Below, piece by piece: positions 53,221 to 62,681 of a stretch of DNA of 64,000 nt. The notes below the pieces were generated by a model that saw only the letters and a program-made list of their open reading frames with translations, had not been told where the DNA came from and searched no databases. A program made the translations under genes and the position numbers. Origin of the DNA: Prodigiosinella aquatilis (GTDB lineage: Bacteria > Pseudomonadota > Gammaproteobacteria > Enterobacterales > Enterobacteriaceae); the NCBI GenBank assembly GCA_030388725.1, contig CP128857.1:434001-498000 (forward strand). Reading direction: 5' to 3'. Each line of letters opens with the position of its first letter. Position 1 is the first letter of the stretch.

Positions 53221-54245
53221 GTCGGCGTACTCCTTTTCAGCCTGAGCTCAGAGAGAATAGCGGCAAGGGGGATGAAATCAACCGAGTTGGCCTGATTGAT
53301 TGTAGAGATCCATGCCGCAGGAAAAGCACTGATACCGTGCAACGCGCCACAAATAGCGGTTGCCATGGCACCTATCGTATCCGTATCACCACCAAGATTG
53401 GCGGCTAATATGGCACAGCGCTGGGGGATGGTTGCGGCGAGTTCGACAATGGCCAGTGCCATTGGCACTGATTCCAGAGTATCCATACCTGCACCCAGCG
53501 TATCATAAAGCTCTGATAGTGCCAGGGGATCGGGTAAGTCTCGAAGGTTCTCTACAAACGTGAGTGCCTGCATAATTCGGCGGCCCAATTGCGGGCAAAA
53601 AGTGGTGATATGTTGCTGCTGAACTTCTTCCGTGAGTACAGGTAATTCAGCCTTTATCTCTTCCCAACTGGCACCTTCAATAGCGCGGCTGATTGCCCAG
53701 GCAATGGCAAAAGCACCTGCAACAGCGATATCTGATTTATGGGTAGGGCTGGATGCCTGCCGTACCGCGTCAATAAATGCCATTTTATCGGTGGTTGCCA
53801 TCAGGCAGCCTACTGGCGCGATACGCATGGCCGCACCATTGGTTACACCATTGGCAACGATGTCATGAACGGAAATACCCGTTCGGATAGCGTTTAATGC
53901 GGCCTTGGAGCTGGGACCCAGCACATTTTTTTCAAACGCATTGATGTGGTCGGCCCAAGACAAAATATGTTTGGCAATACGCTCGGGCTCAACTTCACCA
54001 TTGGCTTCAATAACAGCATTTAATAACGCAATGGCTTGCTGTGTATCGTCTGTATATTCGCCGGCAATAAATCCCTTCGCGGCGATGTTTTCATCAGGAC
54101 CGGGCAAGAAATCGCTAATCCAGCCAAAATAGTGGCGGACCTTTTCCTGCGGCCATAGTTCTGATGGCATCCCCATCGCGTCACCCACAGCTTGCCCATA
54201 CAAGCAGCCGAGGATGGCGTCGTGAGGATTTCTCTTTGCGGTCAT
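53166..54245 (-). CDS. yegU: ADP-ribosylglycohydrolase-family protein YegU
   Basis: Macro-helical ADP-ribosylglycohydrolase (DraG-like) of 359 residues, close to E. coli YegU (334). The dinuclear magnesium motifs are GEYTDDTQQ (about 62-70) and GGDTDTIGAM (about 288-297). It probably cleaves an N-glycosidic bond of a ribosylated metabolite or nucleoside rather than a protein modification, given the linked permease and kinase. The C-terminus runs about 20 residues past the usual family end (STPTWVKSSNKIH region), and this extra part overlaps the NCS1 gene. It is divergent from yegW. Confidence 0.92.
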   Translation of the reverse strand: MTAKRNPHDAILGCLYGQAVGDAMGMPSELWPQEKVRHYFGWISDFLPGPDENIAAKGFIAGEYTDDTQQAIALLNAVIEANGEVEPERIAKHILSWADHINAFEKNVLGPSSKAALNAIRTGISVHDIVANGVTNGAAMRIAPVGCLMATTDKMAFIDAVRQASSPTHKSDIAVAGAFAIAWAISRAIEGASWEEIKAELPVLTEEVQQQHITTFCPQLGRRIMQALTFVENLRDLPDPLALSELYDTLGAGMDTLESVPMALAIVELAATIPQRCAILAANLGGDTDTIGAMATAICGALHGISAFPAAWISTINQANSVDFIPLAAILSELRLKRSTPTWVKSSNKIHTSKTKHGK

Positions 54246-54333
54246 GAAATGACACCTGGTGTTGGCTCTGATACCTGATTCCTATTTTTAAATGTACAAA
54301 AAGCACTCGACAATAGCAAGTCCAATTTAATGC

Positions 54334-54407
54334 CTTTATAATGCCAATATAAAGCCTAAGGGCTTTGTTATTGTCTACTGGCACATTCGATGGGTTGTGA
54401 TTCACAA
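54334..54407. promoter_or_regulatory. Cluster of inverted repeats between yegU and yegW (putative operators)
   Basis: Perfect CTTTATA-N7-TATAAAG (54334-54354), an overlapping AAAGCC-TAAG-GGCTTT hairpin (54351-54366) and a TTGTGA-T-TCACAA palindrome (54395-54407), all in the 205-bp divergent region. GntR/UTRA regulators bind short palindromes near their own genes, so one of these is probably the YegW operator. Which one cannot be decided by eye. Confidence 0.55.
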
Positions 54408-54450
54408 TAAATAATGATGTCGGATTTACTACGATAACTATAAGGCAACT

Positions 54451-55188
54451 ATGCAAGCGCTTTTGACCAAAGTACGGGGAATATTGGAGCAGCCATCGTC
54501 GGCTCCCCGTTATATGCAGTTGGCTGCTGCTCTGGAGCTATGCATTGGCCAATACAATAATCTTTCCGGGCAGTTTTTGCCGCCGGAGCGACAGATTGTC
54601 CAGTCACTGGGGCTTTCACGTGTAACGGTTTCCCGTTCGCTGGCACTACTGGAAGAAAAAGGGCTGATTGTGCGGCAGCAGGGAGTGGGCACTCGTATTA
54701 CTCAGCAATTAGATTATGCACTGAATAAAGAGGACGTGGGATTTACTGCGCAGATACAGCAACGCGGTGGTATCGCCGGTAATATCTGGCTGGAGCGTAC
54801 CCAATTGCCCATCCCTTCAGCGTTGATAGCAGAAATGAAACTGTCGGCTGGTGCGATGGTAACCAAGCTACGCCGGGTGCGTCTGCTCAATGACGAACCC
54901 ATATCGTTAGAGACGGTATGGATCCCGCAAGAGTGGTTACCGCACCCCGAGGAAGTGGAACTTTCACTGTATCAATATTGGGCGGATCGCAATATTTTCC
55001 CACAAAACAAACGCTATCGGCTGCGAGCAGTGAGCTGCATGCCCGAGATTGCCGAACACCTGGGCGTTTTGGCAGGCACGCCACTGCTGTTAAGCCGTCA
55101 GCATACTTATAACGCTCATGGTGATCTGTTGGAATACTGTGAAATTTATTGCCGTAGTGATATCTACGAGTTTCAGGTGTCAGAATAA
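54451..55188 (+). CDS. yegW: GntR/UTRA-family regulator YegW
   Basis: HutC/FarR-subfamily regulator of 245 residues, with an N-terminal GntR winged helix (about 10-85; PPERQIVQSLGLSRVTVSRSLALLEEKGL) and a C-terminal UTRA ligand-binding domain (about 95-240; typical TKLRRVRLLNDEPISLETVWIP). It is divergent from yegU, as the E. coli homologue accompanies yegTUV, and it probably represses that operon. The ligand is likely a sugar phosphate or nucleoside-derived metabolite. A stem-loop follows the gene. Confidence 0.88.
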   Translation: MQALLTKVRGILEQPSSAPRYMQLAAALELCIGQYNNLSGQFLPPERQIVQSLGLSRVTVSRSLALLEEKGLIVRQQGVGTRITQQLDYALNKEDVGFTAQIQQRGGIAGNIWLERTQLPIPSALIAEMKLSAGAMVTKLRRVRLLNDEPISLETVWIPQEWLPHPEEVELSLYQYWADRNIFPQNKRYRLRAVSCMPEIAEHLGVLAGTPLLLSRQHTYNAHGDLLEYCEIYCRSDIYEFQVSE

Positions 55189-55192
55189 ACTC

Positions 55193-55221
55193 CATCCACC
55201 AGCGACATGGCCGGTGGATGT
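55193..55221 (+). terminator. Stem-loop after yegW
   Basis: Inverted repeat CATCCACC / GGTGGATG with an 11-12-nt loop, followed by a short T-rich stretch (TCTGGTTTTG), just after the yegW stop. Convergent dkgA ends 20 bp further. Confidence 0.7.
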
Positions 55222-55240
55222 CTGGTTTTGATAGCAGATG

Positions 55241-56068
55241 TTATTGACGTGGTGCATCAGGATCAGGGCCTAATCGTTTACCGCAGTCCAGCTTGGCAAT
55301 TTCACTCAGCTCCTCTTTATCCAGACGGAAATCGAATACATCGAAATTTTCCTGGATACGGGTAGGTGTGACTGATTTTGGAATAACGACAAAGCCATTA
55401 TCCAGGTGCCAGCGGATGACAATCTGCGCTGGTGTTTTGCCATATTTTATGGCCAGCGCACGAATAATCGGCTGATCAAAAACCCCTTCACCACCCTGAG
55501 CCAGCGGACTCCAGGATTCGGTCTGGATATGATGAGTGGCATTCCAGGTATTGAGGGGGCGTTGTTGCATCAGCGGGTGCAATTCTATCTGGTTGATAAC
55601 CGGAAAAATGCCTGTTTCATCTTTCAGTCGTTGCAAGTGGTGGGGATGGAAGTTACTGACGCCAATGCTTTTGGTCAGTCCCTGTTCTTGTAGTTTGATG
55701 AGCCCTCGCCAGGCGTCAGCGTAGCTATCCTGCTGAGGTAACGGCCAGTGAATCAGATAAAGATCGACGTAATCCAGCTGTAGTTTGCGCAGACTCTCTT
55801 CCAACGCTTTCTGTGTATGTTTCTGATCAGCATTCCACAGTTTGGTGGTAATAAACACCTGTTCCCGGGGGAGATTTGCCGCCTTTAAGGCCTGACCGAC
55901 ACCCTCTTCATTCTTGTAGATGGCGGCGGTATCAATCGCCCGATAACCGGTTTTCAGGGCTTCAGTAACCGCAGTGATGGCCTCTTCATTACTGGCCCGC
56001 CAGACACCTAGCCCCAATTGCGGCATAAGGTTTCCGTCGGCCAGCTTGATCATCGGGTGCATCGTCAT
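55241..56068 (-). CDS. dkgA: 2,5-diketo-D-gluconate reductase A / methylglyoxal reductase
   Basis: NADPH-dependent aldo-keto reductase of 275 residues, the same length as E. coli DkgA. It reduces 2,5-diketo-gluconate and methylglyoxal. The catalytic tetrad is visible: Asp in DTAAIY, Tyr in the same motif, Lys in TTKLW and His in LIHWP. The NADPH-binding IPKSVTPTRIQENFDVFDF segment lies near 225-243. The start at 56068 has a GGAGAG site; an upstream in-frame start would add 12 residues absent from the family. It is the last gene before valS, a junction not found in E. coli. Confidence 0.95.
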   Translation of the reverse strand: MTMHPMIKLADGNLMPQLGLGVWRASNEEAITAVTEALKTGYRAIDTAAIYKNEEGVGQALKAANLPREQVFITTKLWNADQKHTQKALEESLRKLQLDYVDLYLIHWPLPQQDSYADAWRGLIKLQEQGLTKSIGVSNFHPHHLQRLKDETGIFPVINQIELHPLMQQRPLNTWNATHHIQTESWSPLAQGGEGVFDQPIIRALAIKYGKTPAQIVIRWHLDNGFVVIPKSVTPTRIQENFDVFDFRLDKEELSEIAKLDCGKRLGPDPDAPRQ

Positions 56069-56230
56069 GTCACTCTCCTTTTCCGATGGTTTAATCGCAG
56101 TCATCTGCGCTTAAACGACGTTATTGATACTGAACCGGCAAAATGTCCGTCATTATGGTGTTATGCCGTTCAGTCAAGAAAATCGAGTATCAGAGGCGAT
56201 GATGGAAGAGGTACTTATCCGGCCGGCGTA

Positions 56231-56255
56231 ATAAGCCCCGCATCGCGGGGCTTAT
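56231..56255 (-). terminator. Stem-loop downstream of valS
   Basis: Perfect 10-bp stem ATAAGCCCCG / CGGGGCTTAT with a 5-nt loop, 5 bp after the valS stop. No strong T-tract follows, but position and strength suggest transcription termination or 3'-end protection. Confidence 0.75.
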
Positions 56256-56260
56256 AGCAT

Positions 56261-59116
56261 TTACAGCGCAGCAATGATCGCCTGTTGTTCCTGTAGTTTA
56301 GCCTTGTCTGCGGCATAACTATCCAGTTTTTCACGTTCTTTAGCGACGACAGCCGCCGGCGCACGAGCCACAAAGCCTTCATTGGACAGCTTGCTTTCGA
56401 TACGGCCGATTTCAGCGTCGATTCTGGCAACTTCTTTCACCAGACGATCCAGTTCTGCGGCTTTATCGATCAAACCCGCCATTGGTATCAGCAGTTCCGT
56501 ACCGTCCACCAGTTTGGTGACAGACACCGGACCTTTATCTCCGGCTGGCAGAATAGTGATGCTCTCCAGACGAGCCAGCGTTTGCAGGAAGCTACGGTTC
56601 TGTTCCACACGACGCCGGGCTTCAGCACTGGTATCACGCAATAGCACATCCAATGGCTTGCCGGGTGCGATGTTCATTTCAGCGCGAATGTTACGTATCG
56701 CGATGATGGCCTGCTTGATCCATTCCAGATCGTTCAGTGCCTGAGTATCTTCCTGTGCGGCATCAAATGTCGGGAACGGCTGTAGCATAATTGTGTCGGC
56801 CGTAATTCCCTTCAACACTTTCACTCTCTGCCAGATGGTTTCTGTGATGAACGGAATAATCGGATGCGCCAGACGCAACAATGCTTCCAGTACCTGTACC
56901 AATGTATGACGGGTGCCGCGCAGTTCAGCATCACTGCCACCATTCATCACCGGTTTGGTCAGTTCCAGATACCAGTCACAGAACTGGTTCCAGGTAAATT
57001 CGTACAACACATTGGCAGCCAGATCAAAGCGATAGCTATCCAGTGCTTCACGGTAGGCTTTCACCGTGCGGTTGAATTCCGCCAGAATCCAGCGATCTGC
57101 CAGCGACAACACTTTATCGCCGCCCTGCGCACCACAATCCTGACCTTCTGTGTTCATCAGTACAAAACGGCTGGCGTTCCACAGTTTGTTACAGAAGTTT
57201 CGATATCCTTCCAGACGCTTCATGTCCCAGTTGATATCGCGGCCGGTGGACGCCAACGCCGCCAGCGTGAACCGCAAGGCATCAGTACCGTGGGGTTCAA
57301 TACCATTCGGGAACTGTTTCTCGGTACGTTTCCGGATTTTCTCTGCCAACTGTGGCTGCATCATGTTACCGGTACGTTTTTCCAGCAATGCTGCCAGTGA
57401 AATACCGTCCACCATATCCAACGGGTCAATGACGTTACCTTTGGATTTGGACATTTTCTGGCCTTCTTCATCACGAATCAGACCGGTCATATAAACAGTA
57501 TGGAACGGAACCTGTGGTTTGCCATTCTCATCTTTGATGAAGTGCATGGTCAGCATGATCATGCGGGCAATCCAGAAGAAAATAATATCAAAGCCGCTCA
57601 CCATCACACTGCTGGGGTGGAAGGCTTTCAGTTCTGGCGTCTGTTCCGGCCAACCGAGGGTGGAGAATGTCCACAATCCGGAGGAGAACCAGGTGTCCAG
57701 TACGTCTTCATCCTGCCTCAGTACCGTGTCATCGGTGATGTGGTTTTCACGGCGCACTTCCGCTTCATCACGGCCTACATAAATTTTGCCTTCGGCATCG
57801 TACCAGGCGGGAATACGGTGACCCCACCACAGTTGGCGGGAAATACACCAGTCCTGGATATCGCGCATCCAACCGAAGTACATATTTTCGTATTGCTTCG
57901 GTACAAACTGAATCTGGCCGTCTTCAACTGCTTCTACGGCGACTTTTGCCAGTGGTGCTGTGCGCACGTACCATTGGTCAGTCAGCATGGGTTCAATCAC
58001 CACACCACCGCGATCGCCATAAGGAACGGTGTAGTCGTGTATTTTGATCTCTTCCAACAATCCGAGTTCATCAAAGGCCGCAACGACGGCTTTGCGGGCG
58101 GCAAAACGCTCTAACCCTCGCAACTGCGCCGGAATTTCATCACTGTAAACCGTGCTGCTTTCACCGTTGGTATCAAAAATTTCAGCTTCCTGACGGATAT
58201 CGCCATCAAATGTCAGGACGTTGATCATTGGCAGTGCATGACGTTTGCCGACTTCATAGTCGTTGAAATCATGCGCCGGGGTGATTTTCACACAGCCGGT
58301 TCCTTTTTCCATGTCGGCGTGTTCATCGCCAAGAATTGGAATACGGCGGCCAATCAGCGGTAAGATTACTTCTTTGCCAATCAGATCGTTATAGCGAGGA
58401 TCCTCTGGATTAACCGCCACGCCGGTATCGCCGAGCACGGTTTCCGGTCGGGTTGTGGCTACGACCAGGTAATCTTTGCCATCAGCGGTTTTCACACCGT
58501 CGGCCAGCGGATAGCGCAAATGCCACATGGAACCTTTCACATCGCGGTTTTCCACTTCCAGATCAGAAATGGCGGTACGCAGTTTCGGGTCCCAGTTCAC
58601 CAGGCGTTTGCCCCGGTAAATCAGGTCTTCTTTATATAAACGGACGAACACCTCTTTCACCGCATTGGAAAGGCCGTCATCCATTGTGAAACGTTCACGC
58701 TCCCAATCCACAGAGTTACCCAGACGACGCATCTGGCGAGTGATGGTACCGCCGGATTCGGATTTCCACTGCCAGATTTTGTCGATAAAAGCTTCACGAC
58801 CATAATCATGACGGGTTTTGCCCTCTTCTGCGGCGATTTTACGCTCGACCACCATCTGAGTTGCGATACCAGCATGATCTGTTCCTGCCTGCCACAAGGT
58901 GTTTTTACCTTGCATCCGCTGATAGCGGATCATGGTGTCCATGATGGTTTGCTGGAAAGCATGACCCATATGCAGGCTGCCGGTGACATTGGGCGGCGGA
59001 ATCATAATGCTGAAGCTTTCTGTGCCGGTATCGCCGTTAGGCTTGAAGTACCCTTGTTTTTCCCAGTGTTCGTAGAGTGGCTGCTCGATATCTTGCGGGT
59101 TGTATTTCGTTTCCAT
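56261..59116 (-). CDS. valS: Valyl-tRNA synthetase
   Basis: Class I aminoacyl-tRNA synthetase of 951 residues, equal in length to the E. coli enzyme. The HIGH-type motif is GSLHMGHA (about 44-51) and the KMSKS motif is QKMSKSKGN (about 553-561). The CP1 editing domain (about 200-340), anticodon-binding domain and C-terminal coiled coil (about 885-951) are all present. The ATG at 59116 gives METKYNPQDIEQPLYEHWEK, matching E. coli; a TTG three codons upstream is rejected. It follows holC by 12 bp. Confidence 0.98.
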   Translation of the reverse strand: METKYNPQDIEQPLYEHWEKQGYFKPNGDTGTESFSIMIPPPNVTGSLHMGHAFQQTIMDTMIRYQRMQGKNTLWQAGTDHAGIATQMVVERKIAAEEGKTRHDYGREAFIDKIWQWKSESGGTITRQMRRLGNSVDWERERFTMDDGLSNAVKEVFVRLYKEDLIYRGKRLVNWDPKLRTAISDLEVENRDVKGSMWHLRYPLADGVKTADGKDYLVVATTRPETVLGDTGVAVNPEDPRYNDLIGKEVILPLIGRRIPILGDEHADMEKGTGCVKITPAHDFNDYEVGKRHALPMINVLTFDGDIRQEAEIFDTNGESSTVYSDEIPAQLRGLERFAARKAVVAAFDELGLLEEIKIHDYTVPYGDRGGVVIEPMLTDQWYVRTAPLAKVAVEAVEDGQIQFVPKQYENMYFGWMRDIQDWCISRQLWWGHRIPAWYDAEGKIYVGRDEAEVRRENHITDDTVLRQDEDVLDTWFSSGLWTFSTLGWPEQTPELKAFHPSSVMVSGFDIIFFWIARMIMLTMHFIKDENGKPQVPFHTVYMTGLIRDEEGQKMSKSKGNVIDPLDMVDGISLAALLEKRTGNMMQPQLAEKIRKRTEKQFPNGIEPHGTDALRFTLAALASTGRDINWDMKRLEGYRNFCNKLWNASRFVLMNTEGQDCGAQGGDKVLSLADRWILAEFNRTVKAYREALDSYRFDLAANVLYEFTWNQFCDWYLELTKPVMNGGSDAELRGTRHTLVQVLEALLRLAHPIIPFITETIWQRVKVLKGITADTIMLQPFPTFDAAQEDTQALNDLEWIKQAIIAIRNIRAEMNIAPGKPLDVLLRDTSAEARRRVEQNRSFLQTLARLESITILPAGDKGPVSVTKLVDGTELLIPMAGLIDKAAELDRLVKEVARIDAEIGRIESKLSNEGFVARAPAAVVAKEREKLDSYAADKAKLQEQQAIIAAL

Positions 59117-59128
59117 TATGCTCAAAAT

Positions 59129-59578
59129 TCAGTGGGTTGGCGGTGTTGCCGTGGTCAATTGGAAGCCGACGCTGCGATAGGCTTTGTAGCGATCGCGCGC
59201 CAACTGTTTCAGAGATTCTTCATAAGGGACGAAGTCTATCACTTCATGGAAAGCGGTGGCAAAATCTGCGAATTGCCCTTGCAAATTAATCAGCAGATCA
59301 CGTGGTGCATTACCACGGCGCTGAGGCCAGGAAAGTTCTACTGGTGCGCCTTGTCGTGGGCCTTCTCCCGCCAGGTTATGCGGTACAAAGGCGTGAGGAT
59401 CTCGTTGCCACAATGCTTCGTCCAGTCGTATGGCCTGCTGTTCATCTTCACAGGCAATCAGTATGCGCTTTCCCGCACGCCAACGTTCCGCTGCCAGTTC
59501 ACAAGCCAGTGCCTCGCAGGCGCTCAGTTCGCCGCTTTTACTGTCGTGTTCAAGAAGATAGAACGTTGTGTTTTTCAT
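59129..59578 (-). CDS. holC: DNA polymerase III chi subunit
   Basis: Chi subunit of the clamp-loader complex, which links the replisome to single-strand binding protein. The 149-residue protein (147 in E. coli) has the characteristic start FYLLEHDSKSGELSACEALACELA and the conserved GKRILIACEDEQQAIRLDEALW and FVPHNLAGEG segments. It lies between pepA and valS, the universal enterobacterial order. Confidence 0.96.
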   Translation of the reverse strand: MKNTTFYLLEHDSKSGELSACEALACELAAERWRAGKRILIACEDEQQAIRLDEALWQRDPHAFVPHNLAGEGPRQGAPVELSWPQRRGNAPRDLLINLQGQFADFATAFHEVIDFVPYEESLKQLARDRYKAYRSVGFQLTTATPPTH

Positions 59579-59693
59579 AGTTTCCTGTGTGTTTCCATCG
59601 AAGACTGTCGCGCGCTTCTATTTTCTCCGGGCGGTGACGATGTCTTACGCAGGAATCAATCCATTTAAAATAAATACATTAATAGTAATGATG

Positions 59694-59715
59694 AATCCCC
59701 GCTTGCGCGGGGATT
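59694..59715 (-). terminator. Stem-loop between pepA and holC
   Basis: Perfect 9-bp stem AATCCCCGC / GCGGGGATT with a 4-nt loop, in the 212-bp pepA-holC gap. An AT-rich stretch follows on the minus strand. It may terminate or attenuate pepA transcription before holC. Confidence 0.65.
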
Positions 59716-59790
59716 GCCGTAAATGGGCAGACATTCATAGGGACACATAACCATTGTAACGTACTGCCTTAGCTGATACCGCCCGTCAGT

Positions 59791-61299
59791 TTATTCTGCG
59801 TCGTTGAAACCTGCGCGACTAAGCAGAAACTGCGACAATAGCGCCACCGGCCGACCAGTCGCTCCTTTGGCTTTGCCGGAGCGCCAGGCTGTCCCGGCAA
59901 CATCCAGATGCGCCCAGCTGTATTTGCGGGTAAAGCGCGACAGAAAGCAGCCTGCGGTAATAGCACCGCCTGGACGTCCACCGATATTGGCCATATCGGC
60001 AAAGTTGGATTCCAGTTGTTCCTGATACTCATCTGCTAATGGTAACCGCCAGGCGCGATCGCCTGCCTGTTCCGATGCACCCAGCAATTCATGTGCCAGC
60101 GGATTGTGGTTCGACATCAGTCCGGTGATATGGTGGCCAAGTGCTATCACGCACGCGCCGGTCAGCGTGGCGACATCAATGACGACGTCAGGATCGAAGC
60201 GCTCTACATAGGTAAGAGCATCACATAATACCAAACGGCCTTCGGCGTCGGTGTTGAGCACTTCCACCGTTTGCCCAGACATCGTGGTTAGTACGTCGCC
60301 AGGACGGTAAGCACGACCGTCCACCATGTTTTCACAGCCGGCCAGCACGCCAATGATATTCAGTGGCAAAGACAGTTCAGCGGCCATGCGCATTACGCCA
60401 TAGACCGCAGCAGCGCCGCACATATCGTATTTCATTTCGTCCATGCTATCGGCGGGTTTGATGGAAATGCCACCGGAGTCGAATGTCAATCCTTTGCCCA
60501 CTAGCACGATAGGCTTAGTATCAACTGACGGATCGCCCTTATATTCGATGACGGACATCAGTGATTCGTGCTGTGAGCCCTGGCCAACAGCCAGATAGGC
60601 GTTCATTCCCAGTTCTTTCATCTGCTGTTCGCCAATCACGCGGGTGGTGATATGGTCGTAGGTATCAGCCAACTGACGTGCCTGAGACGCCAGATAAGCG
60701 GCATTACAGATATTAGGCGGCATGTTGCCTAGATCTTTTGCGGCTTTGATACCAGCAGCAATTGCCAAACCGTGCTGAATGGCGCGTTCGCCGGAAGTCA
60801 GTTCACGGCGAGTGGGAACGTTAAACACCATTTTACGCAGTGGGCGGCGAGGTTCGACTTTGTTGGTTTTTAACTGATCGAAGGTATAAAGCGTTTCTTT
60901 GGCGGTTTCGATGGCCTGACGTACTTTCCAGTAAGTGTTGCGGCTTTTTACATGTAACTCGGTCAGAAAACATACGGCTTCCATTGAGCCGGTATCGTTG
61001 AGTGCATTGATGGTTTTCTGAATTACCTGTTTGTATTGGCGTTCGTCAAGCTCGCGTTCTTTTCCGCAACCGATCAGCAAGATGCGTTCGGAAAGAATAT
61101 TCGGTACATGGTGCAGGAGCAATGATTGTCCTACCTTGCCCTCAAGCTCGCCGCGGCGAAGTAACGCGCTGATGTAGCCGTCACTGATTTTATCGAGTTG
61201 TTCAGCGATAGGGGACAGACGACGCGGTTCAAACACGCCGACGACAATGCAAGCACTGCGTTGTTTTTCCGGGCTACCGCTTTTTACGCTGAACTCCAT
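59791..61299 (-). CDS. pepA: Cytosol aminopeptidase A / XerC-cofactor DNA-binding protein
   Basis: M17 leucyl aminopeptidase of 502 residues (503 in E. coli). In E. coli it also binds DNA, for plasmid dimer resolution and carAB repression. The N-terminal macro-like domain (about 1-165) precedes the catalytic domain. The metal-binding signature NTDAEGRL (about 349-356) and GKGLTFDSGGISIKP (about 261-275) are intact. It is divergent from lptF across 281 bp, an arrangement conserved from E. coli. Confidence 0.97.
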   Translation of the reverse strand: MEFSVKSGSPEKQRSACIVVGVFEPRRLSPIAEQLDKISDGYISALLRRGELEGKVGQSLLLHHVPNILSERILLIGCGKERELDERQYKQVIQKTINALNDTGSMEAVCFLTELHVKSRNTYWKVRQAIETAKETLYTFDQLKTNKVEPRRPLRKMVFNVPTRRELTSGERAIQHGLAIAAGIKAAKDLGNMPPNICNAAYLASQARQLADTYDHITTRVIGEQQMKELGMNAYLAVGQGSQHESLMSVIEYKGDPSVDTKPIVLVGKGLTFDSGGISIKPADSMDEMKYDMCGAAAVYGVMRMAAELSLPLNIIGVLAGCENMVDGRAYRPGDVLTTMSGQTVEVLNTDAEGRLVLCDALTYVERFDPDVVIDVATLTGACVIALGHHITGLMSNHNPLAHELLGASEQAGDRAWRLPLADEYQEQLESNFADMANIGGRPGGAITAGCFLSRFTRKYSWAHLDVAGTAWRSGKAKGATGRPVALLSQFLLSRAGFNDAE

Positions 61300-61580
61300 G
61301 TACTCTCCTGAATCTTAAAGACAAAAACGGGAACTACGGCTAGAATGTGATACTCCGTAATACTTCCCGTCGTTGCGTTAACATAACCTGTGTTAATCTA
61401 AACGACATAGCGAATCTGTTTTGGCGATTATGAGCAGGTTCTGATAGAACACCCCGAATGCAGGATGTCGTAATACTATTGTAGCTATGAAGGTTGCCAC
61501 AAATGAGTATAAATGGCGAGTTAGCGAAAAAACTATCGACTTTCCTGCAAAAAGACAAGTTTTCACAGGCGTAATTGAAC

Positions 61581-62681
61581 GTGATCATCATTCGATATCT
61601 GGTACGGGAAACTTTCAAGAGCCAAGTAGCCATTCTTTTTATTCTGCTGCTGATTTTTTTCTGTCAAAAATTAGTACGAATATTAGGCGCTGCGGTTGAT
61701 GGCGATATTCCGACAAATTTGGTTTTATCCTTGCTGGGGCTGGGTATCCCGGAGATGGCGCAACTTATTCTGCCGTTGAGCCTGTTCCTCGGATTATTGA
61801 TGGCCTATGGCCGTTTATACTCTGAAAGTGAAATCACAGTCATGCATGCCTGCGGGATGGGGAAGAATGTCCTGCTGAAGGCGGCGTTATTGTTGTCTAT
61901 ATTCACTGTTGTACTGGCGACGGTGAATGTCTTATGGCTGAGCCCCTGGTCCTCGCGTCATCAGGATGAAGTGTTGGCGGAGGCGAAAGCCAACCCCGGA
62001 ATGGCAACGTTGGCGGAAGGGCAGTTTCAATCGACTCAGGATGGTAACTCTGTGCTGTTTGTCAGCAATGTCAACGGCCAGGAGTTCGAACATGTATTTT
62101 TGGCACAGTTGCGCCCCCGCGATAATAGCCGTCCATCTGTGGTGGTGGCAGACCGTGGTCATGTTTCACAGAACAGTGATGGTTCCCAGATTGTCACGCT
62201 GAATAAGGGTACCCGCTATGAAGGTACGGCTATGCTGCGCGATTTTCGCATCACGGATTTTAAAGACTATAAGGCTATCGTGGGTCATCAGGCAGTGACC
62301 GTTGATCCCAGTAATGTAGAACAGATGAGCATGAAAACGCTGTGGCACTCCAAAGATATTAATGCCAGAGCTGAGTTTCATTGGCGTTTGACGTTGATCG
62401 TTTCTGTTTTGGTGATGGCCATAATGGTGGTGCCACTCAGTGTGGTTAACCCGCGTCAGGGGCGTGTGTTGAGTATGCTCCCGGCAATGTTGCTCTACCT
62501 GATTTTCTTTTTGTTACAGAGCTCGTTACGTTCCAATGCTGGCAAAGGTAAGCTCGACCCGATGATATGGATGTGGTTTACCAACCTGGTCTATTTCGCT
62601 ATTGGAGTGGGACTCAACCTGTGGGATAGCGTTCCTGCGCGTAAAATACGGGCCCGTCTGAATCTGAGAGGGGCGGCCTGA
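61581..62681 (+). CDS. lptF: Lipopolysaccharide export permease LptF (GTG start)
   Basis: Inner-membrane subunit of the LptB2FGC ABC transporter that extracts LPS from the inner membrane. The 366-residue protein matches the E. coli length. It has three N-terminal membrane segments (about 12-32, 55-78 and 98-120), a periplasmic beta-jellyroll (about 130-265) and three C-terminal segments. The GTG start at 61581 gives VIIIRYLVRET as in E. coli; a TTG two codons upstream is less likely. The stop overlaps the lptG ATG. Confidence 0.96.
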   Translation: MIIIRYLVRETFKSQVAILFILLLIFFCQKLVRILGAAVDGDIPTNLVLSLLGLGIPEMAQLILPLSLFLGLLMAYGRLYSESEITVMHACGMGKNVLLKAALLLSIFTVVLATVNVLWLSPWSSRHQDEVLAEAKANPGMATLAEGQFQSTQDGNSVLFVSNVNGQEFEHVFLAQLRPRDNSRPSVVVADRGHVSQNSDGSQIVTLNKGTRYEGTAMLRDFRITDFKDYKAIVGHQAVTVDPSNVEQMSMKTLWHSKDINARAEFHWRLTLIVSVLVMAIMVVPLSVVNPRQGRVLSMLPAMLLYLIFFLLQSSLRSNAGKGKLDPMIWMWFTNLVYFAIGVGLNLWDSVPARKIRARLNLRGAA

